Origin: a virus
DNA: 30,587 bases
IMG/VR virus record: IMGVR_UViG_3300021091_000280
Coordinates: 1 to 30,587 of that record
Reading direction: 5' to 3' (one strand)
Positions 14,001 through 21,398 of the stretch are shown piece by piece. The translations under genes and the position numbers were made by a program. Position 1 is the first letter of the stretch. Every line of letters begins with the position of its first letter. The notes under the pieces were generated by a model. It searched no databases and was not told where the DNA came from. It saw nothing but the letters and a program-made list of their open reading frames with translations.

Positions 14001-16518
14001 CAAACATACCAATTTGTGAATAATAGGTAAAGACTGAAACCAGTTCACCTCTTCCACCATTTAATACCCATGCTCCAATTCCATCACTAATTACCTGTGT
14101 AAAGTCATTACTGGTAATAGACTTATTGCCACCATTATGAAGACTACCGTCTATCTTTTGCCCAACTGCTGCATACCCAAATGTAGTACAGTTTTGAACA
14201 TAACAACTTCTAGATGTGATCCAAACTCTAGTATCTGCTGGTCCCCAACCTGGATCAAGGCTCACATAATTACCACCGGTAACTCTACGATAAGGTTCTC
14301 CAGTAATAGCAGGGGCAAGTTCTCCATTCAAGCCTATTAGAGTCATATTACGTACACCAGTAGAATCTCTTACGTAAAACATATCTTCTAAAGCATTTCC
14401 CACAACAGCATTTCCGTAATATCGCCCTGCTAGAGTCGATTTGTAATTTCCTGGATACCGTAAATCATATATAAATGCAGATATAAATCTATCAAGATCT
14501 CTTAAACATACTTCATCATCAAACTGATATGTAGTAGGAGTTGCTTTTACAAACCATAATGCTTCCTGTTTTATAAATTCTTTATTAGCTAAAAGATTAC
14601 TTACAGCACCTAATCTTCCTACATCAGTTGTAAGAGTATTATTTCCTGTTATATCTGGTTTTGTAGTAGATAATCCTATTTTAAAATCTATAAATTTTGT
14701 TGCATCTGCAATTAAAGCTTCAACAATATCAGACTCTGTTTCAGTAACTAAAGAACTAGTATTTTGAACTAAAGTGTTTCCTGCGCTTCTTGAAATTAAG
14801 ACACCTGTAAATAGGTCAGGCAATATTGTTTGAATTCTAACTAATGCTGCTTTTGTTTTAGCAGGATCTGGCTGCATTGCTGTTATAGGTCCTCGAGCTG
14901 CAACAATGACAGAACGAAGTTCTTCCCCCAACAATGCAGTTCTTGCAGGCACAATTATAGGTAAAATTTCATCATATCTGCCCGTACGAATGCTTATAGT
15001 AGTAAATCCTGAAAAATTGTCATCTGCTTTTTCTGTTGCAAATCTTATTGTTTTGTATGGTTTAAAATAATTTATTCCTCTCTCGGGATCAGTTTCGTCG
15101 TCTACTCCGTCTGGTGCTACATGAAATCTCCGTGCTAGATCTCCAAAACTTTGCCATACAAAATTTCCTTCTTCAGAATCATTTATTGTTAAAACATGAT
15201 CTTTTTGTCCTATAGGAATCCTTTGTGGTCCTCTAGAACTATCGTCTCCCAATACAGTTTTACCAAAAGTTAATAAATCTCCTATTTGGTCTAAACCACC
15301 TTGTTCATTTTCTATTAATACTGCCCAATATAATTGTCCTACTATAGGATTTGTATTAGATGTTGATAAATGAGGAATGAGGCATCTGTATGCACTTCCT
15401 CTATGATAAACTACATCTTCACTATTGTAGTAGGTGAATTCGTCTTCATCATCTGTTAAGGACCAATTACCTCTAAATTCATTTCCTGGTATTACTATTT
15501 CCCAATTACTATCGTCTAGATACGCAAGTGTACTATCATTTGTTATTTGATCAGTAAGTGCTACCCATAATGCACCACCTCGTTTTACTAGATCACCTTT
15601 TTTATAAAATAGATTTGAAGAAAAATTACCAACAAAATTTACAGCACTTACAAGATGATTCCAATCGGGATTTCCATTAGGATAAAAAACGGTATTGCCT
15701 GGTTCACTGTTAATATTATTTTTTTGTGCAATATACAGACTACTGCTAACTCTTACTATATCTCCGGCCGCATAATATGCAGTATTACTCCAAGAATTAT
15801 TATAGTTAAAGCCGTAAAATAATATTGTAAAATAATTATTATTAATATTTCCTATTTGGCTGGCCGAGGTGTGTTCATCTGTGCAAATAAATAATGATCC
15901 ACCATATTTAACTACATCATTCTTTCTGTACAATGTAGATATTGTGTAACTACCTCTATAGGAAATATTTTCAGTTACTATTTCCCATGTTTCGTTAGCA
16001 CTGTCATTGTCTCCACTATAATTTCCTGCATTTATACCAGATGAATAAGATGTATGTTCTAATATACATCTATAGGTTATTCCATTGTATCGAATAACAT
16101 CACCTATTTTATATCTATATCCGCTAGTCCAAGTGTTAGTCCAATTTTCACCAACAAAAAATAACAACCATTTATCATAATCAAGATCAAATGTTATCGA
16201 GCTTACATGTCCTATGGTACAAGTATATATATTTCCACCATGACTGATTACATCTCCATCAGTATACACCGTCGCTGCTGACCAATCTTGTTTAAATTCT
16301 AATCCTCCGGTCATTCTTGACCAAGCCGGAGAAATTAAAGTGTCTGTAGGAGCAAATTTGTAATTTTGATCAGCATAAAATGTAGTAGATGTATGAGCCC
16401 TAATGCAAGTCCACCCTCCCCCTGCATTAAATACACAATCATCACGTCTATAAGCATAATTAGGTTGCCAGTTTCCTATCCATCTGTAACGTAGTCTGCT
16501 GATCTTAAACTCTGCCAT
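11092..16518 (-). CDS. Giant modular virion protein (1808 residues)
   Basis: Probably a tail or baseplate appendage that contacts the host surface. Domain order: seven Trp/Tyr-rich CBM5/12-like modules at 1-403 (for example YKIGDVIRYNGITYRCILEH); a pectate-lyase-like opening near 475-525 (KPYKTIRFA, then RTGRYDEILPIIVP); one helical Cys-Arg-Asp module near 664-703; a beta-helix-like block at 710-860 that is almost identical in places to the larger paralogue (VGQKIDGSLHNGGNKS); a propeller at 1151-1440 with Asp-box phrases (STDGGETW, SENGVQW) and repeated YG-x-G-x-F-V/Y-A; and a C-terminus from about 1609 (YTSTDQDGNFRAGEL, VPTQRAI). The next gene is its tandem copy. No enzyme active site is evident, so binding rather than cleavage is the safer inference. 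The exact family is not recognised. Confidence 0.9.
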   Translation of the reverse strand: MAEFKISRLRYRWIGNWQPNYAYRRDDCVFNAGGGWTCIRAHTSTTFYADQNYKFAPTDTLISPAWSRMTGGLEFKQDWSAATVYTDGDVISHGGNIYTCTIGHVSSITFDLDYDKWLLFFVGENWTNTWTSGYRYKIGDVIRYNGITYRCILEHTSYSSGINAGNYSGDNDSANETWEIVTENISYRGSYTISTLYRKNDVVKYGGSLFICTDEHTSASQIGNINNNYFTILFYGFNYNNSWSNTAYYAAGDIVRVSSSLYIAQKNNINSEPGNTVFYPNGNPDWNHLVSAVNFVGNFSSNLFYKKGDLVKRGGALWVALTDQITNDSTLAYLDDSNWEIVIPGNEFRGNWSLTDDEDEFTYYNSEDVVYHRGSAYRCLIPHLSTSNTNPIVGQLYWAVLIENEQGGLDQIGDLLTFGKTVLGDDSSRGPQRIPIGQKDHVLTINDSEEGNFVWQSFGDLARRFHVAPDGVDDETDPERGINYFKPYKTIRFATEKADDNFSGFTTISIRTGRYDEILPIIVPARTALLGEELRSVIVAARGPITAMQPDPAKTKAALVRIQTILPDLFTGVLISRSAGNTLVQNTSSLVTETESDIVEALIADATKFIDFKIGLSTTKPDITGNNTLTTDVGRLGAVSNLLANKEFIKQEALWFVKATPTTYQFDDEVCLRDLDRFISAFIYDLRYPGNYKSTLAGRYYGNAVVGNALEDMFYVRDSTGVRNMTLIGLNGELAPAITGEPYRRVTGGNYVSLDPGWGPADTRVWITSRSCYVQNCTTFGYAAVGQKIDGSLHNGGNKSITSNDFTQVISDGIGAWVLNGGRGELVSVFTYYSQIGMFAEDGGIIRATNGNSSYGTFGAVADGDDPAETPRYGKINARDQQAQVAAAFCGEATDEIFALEFSNAGQNYTSANYTFQGSGSGLSLLQEEFRDNAIFECQVLTKGVSYIIRGFNAQFGDNLTLTLGTNDLATEASILGTRLILTAGDGTGQYGYVYAYNENEKQVTVYKESDDTPGWDHIIPGLPIKNVLTGTARYRFEPRPIFSHPGFIATEYNLPTDNLWGALVYGETKETFNGIITDNGLALFNITKTNRTYSVTLAAAGTGYEVGDVLTIVGSQISANDFEHDIKITVTGVSYSGSITNFTFKGLGISGKFLIFSLNGDTIYTSRQGETWTGAILPIVGEWRCVAAGGNRFVALKYNSNAAVYSEDAITWNLAQLPSTNNWKACAYGNGIFVAISSNQDAGAFSTDGGETWTFTELPAIGDSTQNEWVDITYGQGKFYVIANSGNSLAVGVYNSNTSQMNWTADVIEVQDSTLQDWVGIAYGTGKFVALSSTGYTTYSFNGYQWYSTAHGMPGPAPGVEMTWKKIIYGHGVFLALCASQTNTATTFAATSENGVQWTIRTLDTSLEWSIATFGSPDITLGDSTISNNTPLFIASGKNLTNAVNKIITGARALGRAIVEGGNIQQIRLWNPGSGYAGSATCTLVDPNNTIEATLRCRINDGVIPQPTFFNRGLYWKTNTTKVTVVGDGFADVQPVGKLVTIDGLSVIPGPGAQFYIGGKSNFITAVKTDIETSQNGDGTFKSKFQVSPAITFNDEIQDDQEVLIKERYSQVRITGHDFLDVGVGNFVDTNYPGLYTNYEFDRQPQNEVGQLNGGRVFYTSTDQDGNFRAGELFAVEQSTGAVTLSADFFDLSGLTELALGGIIVGGTATVIREFSTDITFQANSNNIVPTQRAIAAFLNNKLNVGGEDLLTASFIAGVVQVGPNKISNTANFTNQIPVVADFSGPNVNIQGSWLAQNYFYRSFRPR
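15310..16518 (-). repeat. Seven N-terminal Trp/Tyr-rich modules of the 1808-residue protein
   Basis: Residues 1 to about 403 hold seven units with W, Y-x2-GD-x-V/I, GG-x-x-Y/W-x-C/A and a closing W. None is interrupted here, unlike in the larger paralogue, so this copy shows the likely ancestral layout. Spacing between units varies, with linkers such as NYSGDNDSANETW. Confidence 0.75.
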
Positions 16519-16548
16519 AATTCTTCCTAAAATCTCATATTAATTACT

Positions 16549-16902
16549 TTATTCTGGATATGTATATTTTTGATTTATTCTTACGACGAAACTTCCGTCA
16601 TCCGATACATAATAATAAATTGATCTAGAATCCCACCTATATTGACTTAAAAACAAATTCTGAAAAACTATTTCATGATCTTCGTTCACATTATCTACAT
16701 AGTCCAACCCATATTCAAATTCTACATAATCTTCATCAGGAGGTCCAGGATTATTAATAACAATGCTTGTGCTAGCCTGTATTAAATTATTTCTTGTTAA
16801 AAATAATTCACCGTCATCATTTCTCCGCAGCCCATAAAAAAACTTAGGACTATTTTCTCCAAATATTGCATCATCTGTACTAAAAATATAATTTCCTGAC
16901 AT
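16549..16902 (-). CDS. Small virion protein with FGEN...FYGLRR motif
   Basis: A 117-residue acidic protein: MSGNYIFSTDDAIFGENSPK, FYGLRRNDDGELFLTRNN, a proline-containing loop (NNPGPPDEDY), and a Tyr-rich C-terminal half with SQYRWDSRSIYYYV and VVRINQKYTYP. It has no membrane segment and looks like one small beta domain. AAGGAA lies 6 bases before the ATG. Proteins with this opening occur, to my recollection, among small structural genes of marine T4-like phages, but no function is established that I can name. Its place, 30 bases before the giant 1808-residue protein, suggests a partner or connector of that appendage. Confidence 0.85.
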   Translation of the reverse strand: MSGNYIFSTDDAIFGENSPKFFYGLRRNDDGELFLTRNNLIQASTSIVINNPGPPDEDYVEFEYGLDYVDNVNEDHEIVFQNLFLSQYRWDSRSIYYYVSDDGSFVVRINQKYTYPE

Positions 16903-16911
16903 ATAATTTCC

Positions 16912-17241
16912 TTAAATTATTTCAGCATAACTAATAATTGCATCTACACTTGAAGAAACGTCACAAACAATTCTCAGACTACAGTTTTCAGCTAAAATTA
17001 ATTTTTCACCGTTAGTTACTACCTTCAAACTACTGTTTGCTGGAATAACGATGCCTTTTACATAGTAAGCTTCAACGCTATCTGAATCAACTACAGATAT
17101 ATCAACCGTTGTATTATCCTCAACAATATTTGCAAGATTACATCCTAAAATCGTAAATCTATTATTAGCATTTGTAGCAATGATATCTGTTGGTATAGTA
17201 CCTACACCCTGAACTACCTTAGTTCGAAAAAATGTTGCCAT
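16912..17241 (-). CDS. Small beta-rich virion protein, related to the 111-residue protein upstream
   Basis: A 109-residue protein with alternating beta-strand pattern. It aligns with the 111-residue product at 17851-18186: ILGCN with IIFCN, then VIPANSSL with TVPTGETF, then EKLILAENCSLRIVCD with EKLVLESNDSIACTCS. They are therefore paralogues two genes apart. The ATG is preceded only by a weak GGAT site, but a candidate late promoter lies 27 bases upstream, in a 64-base gap. A role as a virion decoration or fibre-joining subunit is inferred from size, fold pattern and neighbours; no named family is recognised. Confidence 0.85.
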   Translation of the reverse strand: MATFFRTKVVQGVGTIPTDIIATNANNRFTILGCNLANIVEDNTTVDISVVDSDSVEAYYVKGIVIPANSSLKVVTNGEKLILAENCSLRIVCDVSSSVDAIISYAEII

Positions 17242-17267
17242 GTTTTATCCAAAAAATCTACTAGTCG

Positions 17268-17275
17268 TATTTATT
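17268..17275 (-). promoter_or_regulatory. Candidate late promoter
   Basis: The minus strand reads AATAAATA followed by CGAC, one mismatch from TATAAATA, 27 bases before the ATG of the 109-residue gene. It lies in one of the four longer gaps of the window. No terminator hairpin is seen just before it. Confidence 0.4.
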
Positions 17276-17305
17276 AAAATCCAAATACATGTAGTTTTTT
17301 GAATA

Positions 17306-17851
17306 TTATCGATCAAAGCCGTTGATCACATAGATGTTTTTAGACGTTGGGACATTACTGCCAAAATGAATATATGCTCCTGCAGGGGAACCCGTTGGAG
17401 GTGTAAGTGTAATTTCATAATTTACATTAGCTACTTGTATCACATTTTCTACTATTACTAGTAATCTTTGTGCTGCTTCTAAAGTAGTTATAAGATTATT
17501 AGATCCTTCTTTTATAAAATTGCAAGGATTCACATTTAATGGACCAAATGTATCACCTCCGCCATGATTTTCAAATGACTGAAAGCTTATTGTAGTAGGT
17601 TCTTTAAATTTTACTTTTCGCCATGCAGCTGAGTTTAATAAACCATTACCTTGATAAAATTCAAATTCGTTTTCAGTTGTGTTGTATCTAATCATGCCTT
17701 CAATAGCTGGCACAGGTCTAGTTGCTGTATTACCTTTTGGTATAGATAAACTTAAATTTCCATCCATGGTCACTCTACCATCAGTTTCTACACTAACACT
17801 TTTATCTTTCACATTTCTAAAATTAAGCTGACTTTTTTTAAGAAATTTCAC
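17306..17851 (-). CDS. Structural protein with MDGNL/IRYNT motif, probable GTG start
   Basis: I place the start at a GTG that shares its G with the TAG of the gene before (TAGTG), giving 181 residues beginning MKFLKKSQLNFRN. An in-frame ATG at 17911 would add 20 residues (opening MFCRYRKFSHD, Cys- and Phe-rich and unlike the rest) and overlap the previous gene by 61 bases, so it is less likely. An AAGGG site lies 7 to 8 bases before the GTG. The body has VSVETDGRVTMDGNLSLSIP, then EGMIRYNTTENEFEFYQGNG and W, a motif set resembling the stalk or adapter segments of marine T4-like structural proteins. The C-terminal 80 residues (VIQVANVNYEITLTPPTG) look like a beta domain. Likely a fibre- or baseplate-associated protein. 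Confidence 0.75.
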   Translation of the reverse strand: MKFLKKSQLNFRNVKDKSVSVETDGRVTMDGNLSLSIPKGNTATRPVPAIEGMIRYNTTENEFEFYQGNGLLNSAAWRKVKFKEPTTISFQSFENHGGGDTFGPLNVNPCNFIKEGSNNLITTLEAAQRLLVIVENVIQVANVNYEITLTPPTGSPAGAYIHFGSNVPTSKNIYVINGFDR

Positions 17852-18186
17852 TAACTTACCCTTAAAGAACTCACAGTAGTCATGACTAAATTTCCGGTAC
17901 CGGCAGAACATGTGCAGGCTATTGAATCATTTGATTCTAAAACTAGTTTTTCAGTATCAAAAGTAAATGTTTCTCCTGTAGGAACAGTAAGTGATTTAAT
18001 AATCTGTGTCTGAGGATTCGTTGCAATTGATTGACCAGTTTTTAATACATATACATCTAAATTTCTATCAACAGTATCCGTATTACAAAAAATTATGCAA
18101 GTCACTGCATGTTCTTGGCTTGGTCCTGGACAAGTAAAAATTGTAGTAGGTCCTCCAGTAAGTAATTCTGCGTTTGAAATTGCCAT
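17851..18186 (-). CDS. Small Cys-containing beta-rich virion protein
   Basis: A 111-residue protein, MAISNAELLTGGPTTIFTCP at the start, with strands VTCIIFCN, NLDVYVLKTG, KSLTVPTGETFTFD and SIACTCSAG. It is paralogous to the 109-residue product two genes on (see that entry for the matched segments). There are several Cys residues, but in a cytoplasmically assembled phage disulphides are not expected. AAGGAC lies about 8 bases before the ATG. The stop codon overlaps the probable GTG start of the next gene by one base. Structural role inferred from context only. Confidence 0.85.
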   Translation of the reverse strand: MAISNAELLTGGPTTIFTCPGPSQEHAVTCIIFCNTDTVDRNLDVYVLKTGQSIATNPQTQIIKSLTVPTGETFTFDTEKLVLESNDSIACTCSAGTGNLVMTTVSSLRVS

Positions 18187-18196
18187 CTTTTTGTCC

Positions 18197-19345
18197 TTAA
18201 AATATCATACTGAACCCTAGAGCTCTTCGTCTACTCACTAGCTCGCCACTGGTATTAGGATTAGCAAAATACAATCCTGTCTTTCCCATACCTAACGTAG
18301 ATTCACTGTAAAGGACATTGTAACTATTATTTGTAGCAGGCACATTTGTTTGATTGCCTATTTGCACAACACCTGTTGTTTCTAAATCACTCGAAACTTT
18401 TACTTTTCCTGTGCCACTAGGATCAAATTCTATATTTCTGTTACCACCGCTTACAGATATAATAGCATTAGTACCATCATGACTTAATTTCAAAACATGA
18501 TCTCCTGTGAAACCAGTATAACTAATAGGAATATTAAGACTATTAGCATCTATAGTTGCTCGTTGATAAGCATCAACCTTAAAATTTATATAACTAGGAT
18601 TATTAAGACTTGCGCTATCAGTGCTGTTAGCGTCAAACACTCTTACTTCTGTATTATCATTAGTAATATGAGTGATGTTAGTAAAATAAGAATAAGATTT
18701 TACATAATCTGCCATACCAATAACGTTTACTAAAGCGTCTTGTAATGCATCACTTGAATAAAGACTTATAGGTCCGTTACTAGGTTGATAAGGATTTCCT
18801 GGCGTATGACCATCAGGGTAATCTAAAATATTTACTTCGTAGTTATTTGTTCCTTGTACAGTTACAACACCTGTGCCTTGATTTATAAGATATAGATTTT
18901 GATCATTAGCAACATTTATGCTTGACACGTAAATACCTGCTCTTGATGTACCTATTCTAAAATCAAAGCTTCCGTTAGTAAGCGAAAAACTGCTATTCCT
19001 ATGACTTAATTCGTTATTAAATATAAAAGCAGCATTTCCAGGAACTCCTTCAATTTCAATACCAGATATTTGTGTACCAGCAGGGTTCAAAGACAATGAA
19101 GCGCCACCACTATTTAAAGTTATTACCCTGTCTAGTATATTTGTATTTGTAGTTTGTAGGTATGAAGTACTTCCTTCTACAGTCAAATCACCGTATATCC
19201 AAACTTTGCCACTTGAGGATCCTAATTGACCCCGTGTATCTAGAATGATTGCTGCTGGAGTTGTTGGAGGAGATGCTGGATCAGAATCTCTTCCTACTAC
19301 GATTTTATAATCGCCATTGCTAACATTTAATACTTTTAAAGTCAT
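18197..19345 (-). CDS. Fibre-like virion structural protein
   Basis: A 382-residue protein, rich in Ser, Thr, Asn and Gly. It begins MTLKVLNVSNGDYKIVVGRD and contains KVWIYGDLTVEGSTSYLQTT and ILDRVITLNSGG, a pattern seen in fibre and peripheral baseplate proteins where an early segment leads into repeated beta strands. Near the C-terminus, IEFDPSGTGKVKV resembles IIFDPNGTGTVQF of the fibre-like protein at 1176-2084, and the ending GKTGLYFANPNTSGELVSRR may be a folding tip. It follows the 234-residue structural gene by 11 bases. Its role is inferred as a virion surface or fibre component; no exact family is claimed. Confidence 0.85.
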   Translation of the reverse strand: MTLKVLNVSNGDYKIVVGRDSDPASPPTTPAAIILDTRGQLGSSSGKVWIYGDLTVEGSTSYLQTTNTNILDRVITLNSGGASLSLNPAGTQISGIEIEGVPGNAAFIFNNELSHRNSSFSLTNGSFDFRIGTSRAGIYVSSINVANDQNLYLINQGTGVVTVQGTNNYEVNILDYPDGHTPGNPYQPSNGPISLYSSDALQDALVNVIGMADYVKSYSYFTNITHITNDNTEVRVFDANSTDSASLNNPSYINFKVDAYQRATIDANSLNIPISYTGFTGDHVLKLSHDGTNAIISVSGGNRNIEFDPSGTGKVKVSSDLETTGVVQIGNQTNVPATNNSYNVLYSESTLGMGKTGLYFANPNTSGELVSRRRALGFSMIF

Positions 19346-19356
19346 TGCTTTACTTA

Positions 19357-20061
19357 TTATCTATTATCAACTTTTACCACGCCGTTAGTTGCTGTTGCAA
19401 AAGACCAAGGAACAGTTTTTCCAGATTCATAAGCATGTCCTGCTTGACCGAAAGGAACTAATCTTGCTCTACGTGCTGTTAACTTAGATACATAATATGT
19501 ATTTGATAAATGATCTACTGCTGTGATATTCATCTCACCTGCTGCGTTAGCTACATCATCAGTGACAAGCTTACAGCGACCAATACCTTGTGAGGTCTGT
19601 ACTATAAACTTATTTGAACCAACTTGTCGTATAATATCGCCTGTCACAGCTGAACTGCCGCCTGCACCACTGATAAAACCAGCTGAACCACTAGCTGGAA
19701 TAAAAGCTGTAACTGTAATAGAATTTTGACGTCCAGTAGTTAATACTGCTGTTGCTGTGCCTGATGTTTCTGCGCCAGCATCCGAGTCAACAATAGTTAC
19801 TGTAGGTGCTGATGTATATCCCGAACCAGAATTTGTAATTGTTACTGCTGTAATTGCACCTGCTGCGATTACAGCAGTACCAAGGGCTGTTTCACCACCT
19901 GGTATTTGTGGAGCGCTAAATGTTACTGTAGTAGTGCTAGCTGTAAAATTAGCCCATGTACCTGAAATGGTTACACTGGCTACTCCTTCACCTCCTACGC
20001 CCTCACCTGTTGTGCCTACATTTGTTTGTCCGAAGTATTTCTTATGTATTGGTCTTCCCAT
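19357..20061 (-). CDS. Virion structural protein opening MGRPIHKKYFG
   Basis: A 234-residue protein. Residues 1-30 (MGRPIHKKYFG, GVGGEGVASV) and about 125-234 (GDIIRQVGSNKFIVQT, NTYYVSKLTARRARLVP, VPWSFATAT) form a pattern that I recognise from structural proteins of marine T4-like phages. Residues 32-122 look like an inserted beta module: TFSAPQIPGGETALGTAV, then ITNSGSGYTSAPTVTIVD, the GxGYtxxPtvtI phrase also present in the C-terminal parts of the two giant proteins. It is the first gene after the gp23 terminator and the perfect late promoter, with AAGGAGAAA upstream of its ATG as a strong binding site. Its molecular role is unknown. Confidence 0.85.
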   Translation of the reverse strand: MGRPIHKKYFGQTNVGTTGEGVGGEGVASVTISGTWANFTASTTTVTFSAPQIPGGETALGTAVIAAGAITAVTITNSGSGYTSAPTVTIVDSDAGAETSGTATAVLTTGRQNSITVTAFIPASGSAGFISGAGGSSAVTGDIIRQVGSNKFIVQTSQGIGRCKLVTDDVANAAGEMNITAVDHLSNTYYVSKLTARRARLVPFGQAGHAYESGKTVPWSFATATNGVVKVDNR

Positions 20062-20134
20062 TTGTTTTCTCCTTGAGTATACAAGCGTTCTAAGCTCTAC
20101 GCGGTAGGATTCCGCATAATTTTACCTTACAATG

Positions 20135-20142
20135 TATTTATA
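20135..20142 (-). promoter_or_regulatory. T4-type late promoter, perfect box
   Basis: The minus strand reads TATAAATAC, an exact match to the T4 late promoter box recognised by the phage late sigma factor gp55 with its clamp-dependent co-activator. It lies 10 bases downstream of the gp23 terminator stem and 73 bases before the ATG of the 234-residue structural gene. It probably restarts late transcription for the fibre and appendage genes. Confidence 0.75.
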
Positions 20143-20151
20143 AGAAATAAT

Positions 20152-20174
20152 AAAGGGCGCACTTGGCGCCCTTT
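20152..20174 (-). terminator. Intrinsic terminator after gp23
   Basis: On the minus strand AAAGGGCGC, a 5-base loop CAAGT, and GCGCCCTTT form a perfect 9-bp stem with six G-C pairs, followed by the T-rich tract ATTATTTCTTAT. It begins about 26 bases after the gp23 stop. It separates capsid from appendage transcription and overlaps closely with the late promoter that follows. Confidence 0.88.
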
Positions 20175-20200
20175 TGGATCCAACATAATCTTGAATAATT

Positions 20201-21373
20201 TTAGAAGAATGTTGGATTTGCGATTGTGACTGTTCCTAAATAATCCTGCGCATTACCAAGAGAACTTGCAGTATTTGTTAACTCTACATAACCATAACGA
20301 GTCATAAAGCTAACTACTGGTTCAAATGTACTAGGATCAAGTACAACACCACTGCTCATTAATGGAATATATGGGCAGTAGAATGCTGCTGCATCACTTT
20401 CTGTACCGCCTTTGTATCCTACCAGCACAGCGGCATTGTCAGCTGCGTATGTATCTACATATACTTTCATAGCACCATTTAATGTTCCAGCAAATTTAGT
20501 GTTTGTTGGAGCTTCAAATGTGCCTTCAGTTGTGCGGGCAAAAGCAGAAGTTGTAGCACTCTGTAGCATTGTAAGCACTAGTGGACTGACTACGGCCCAA
20601 TTACCAGCGCCACGGCGTGTACGCTGAGCGATTACATTTGCAACACGATTGATAGCAACTGCTAGAGCTGCGTGCTCATCACCAACGAACGTAGCTGTAC
20701 CGCTTACAGCAGCTTGGTCAAAAGCCTGTTGATTTTGCGATCCTGCTAGACTGCGTAGACTTGAAAGAATTTCACGATCAATCTCAGCAGTAATTTCCTG
20801 TGCAAGAGCAGCCATAATCTCTGCTTCTACATCTATACCATGCTGAGCTTGCATATCTTGAGCAGCTTCAAATGTCCAGCGAGCGCTTAACTTACGAGTT
20901 TTCGCTTCAACTGTTTGCTTTAAGATTTGAATGCTCATTCTGTTACCAGCTACACCTTCTAAAGAGGCTGTAGCTGCTGCTTTACCTGGAGCTACTCCAG
21001 AATAGCCTTCAGCAATTTTAAATGGACTAAGTGCTTCTTCGCCTGCTGTTGTGCTGCCACCTGTACCGTCTGTAAAGTTATCAGCATAACGAACTCTTAG
21101 TGTATGGATCTGTCCAACTGGTCCTGTCATAGGTTGAACGCCAACTATTTCATTGGCTATTACCGTTGGCATGACGCGACGGATTACTGGAAGAATAACA
21201 CGATTTAATGTTGCAACGTTGCCGGCAGAAGTAGCACCAGCGGTAGCACTTTCTGAAAGATACTTACGAGTATTCTCTAGAGTGGCTGCCATAACTGATT
21301 TTTTGGTGCCTTGTAGGCCTTCCAAAAGAGCCTCTTTTGTCTCTGCCCAACGGCTTGTTAGTAGTTCTGACAT
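20201..21373 (-). CDS. 23: Major capsid protein, gp23 family
   Basis: A 390-residue HK97-fold shell protein of the T4 gp23 family, assembling as hexamers around the gp22 core. Family hallmarks are at about residues 35-95: NTRKYLSESATAGATSAGNV, ATLNRVILPVIRRVMPTVIA, IVGVQPMTGPVGQIHTLRVR. Further on are RWTFEAAQDMQAQHGIDVEA and AEIDREIL, then SGVVLDPSTFEPVVSFMTRY near the end. T4 gp23 has 521 residues, so this copy is short and probably lacks most of the inserted surface domain. LSE at residues 39-41 fits the gp21 cleavage rule (I/L)-x-E, predicting a mature N-terminus at Ser42. AGGAGA lies 7 bases before the ATG. It follows gp22 by 25 bases and is closed by a strong terminator. Confidence 0.96.
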   Translation of the reverse strand: MSELLTSRWAETKEALLEGLQGTKKSVMAATLENTRKYLSESATAGATSAGNVATLNRVILPVIRRVMPTVIANEIVGVQPMTGPVGQIHTLRVRYADNFTDGTGGSTTAGEEALSPFKIAEGYSGVAPGKAAATASLEGVAGNRMSIQILKQTVEAKTRKLSARWTFEAAQDMQAQHGIDVEAEIMAALAQEITAEIDREILSSLRSLAGSQNQQAFDQAAVSGTATFVGDEHAALAVAINRVANVIAQRTRRGAGNWAVVSPLVLTMLQSATTSAFARTTEGTFEAPTNTKFAGTLNGAMKVYVDTYAADNAAVLVGYKGGTESDAAAFYCPYIPLMSSGVVLDPSTFEPVVSFMTRYGYVELTNTASSLGNAQDYLGTVTIANPTFF

Positions 21374-21398
21374 TATATTTCTCCTAATTGTCTTAAAC

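Noticed and set aside
14900-15110. Pectate lyase or depolymerase activity
   Set aside because: The KTIRFA and GRYDEILPI phrases fit the entry of a beta-helix, but no catalytic acidic or basic cluster could be assigned; only the fold is suggested.
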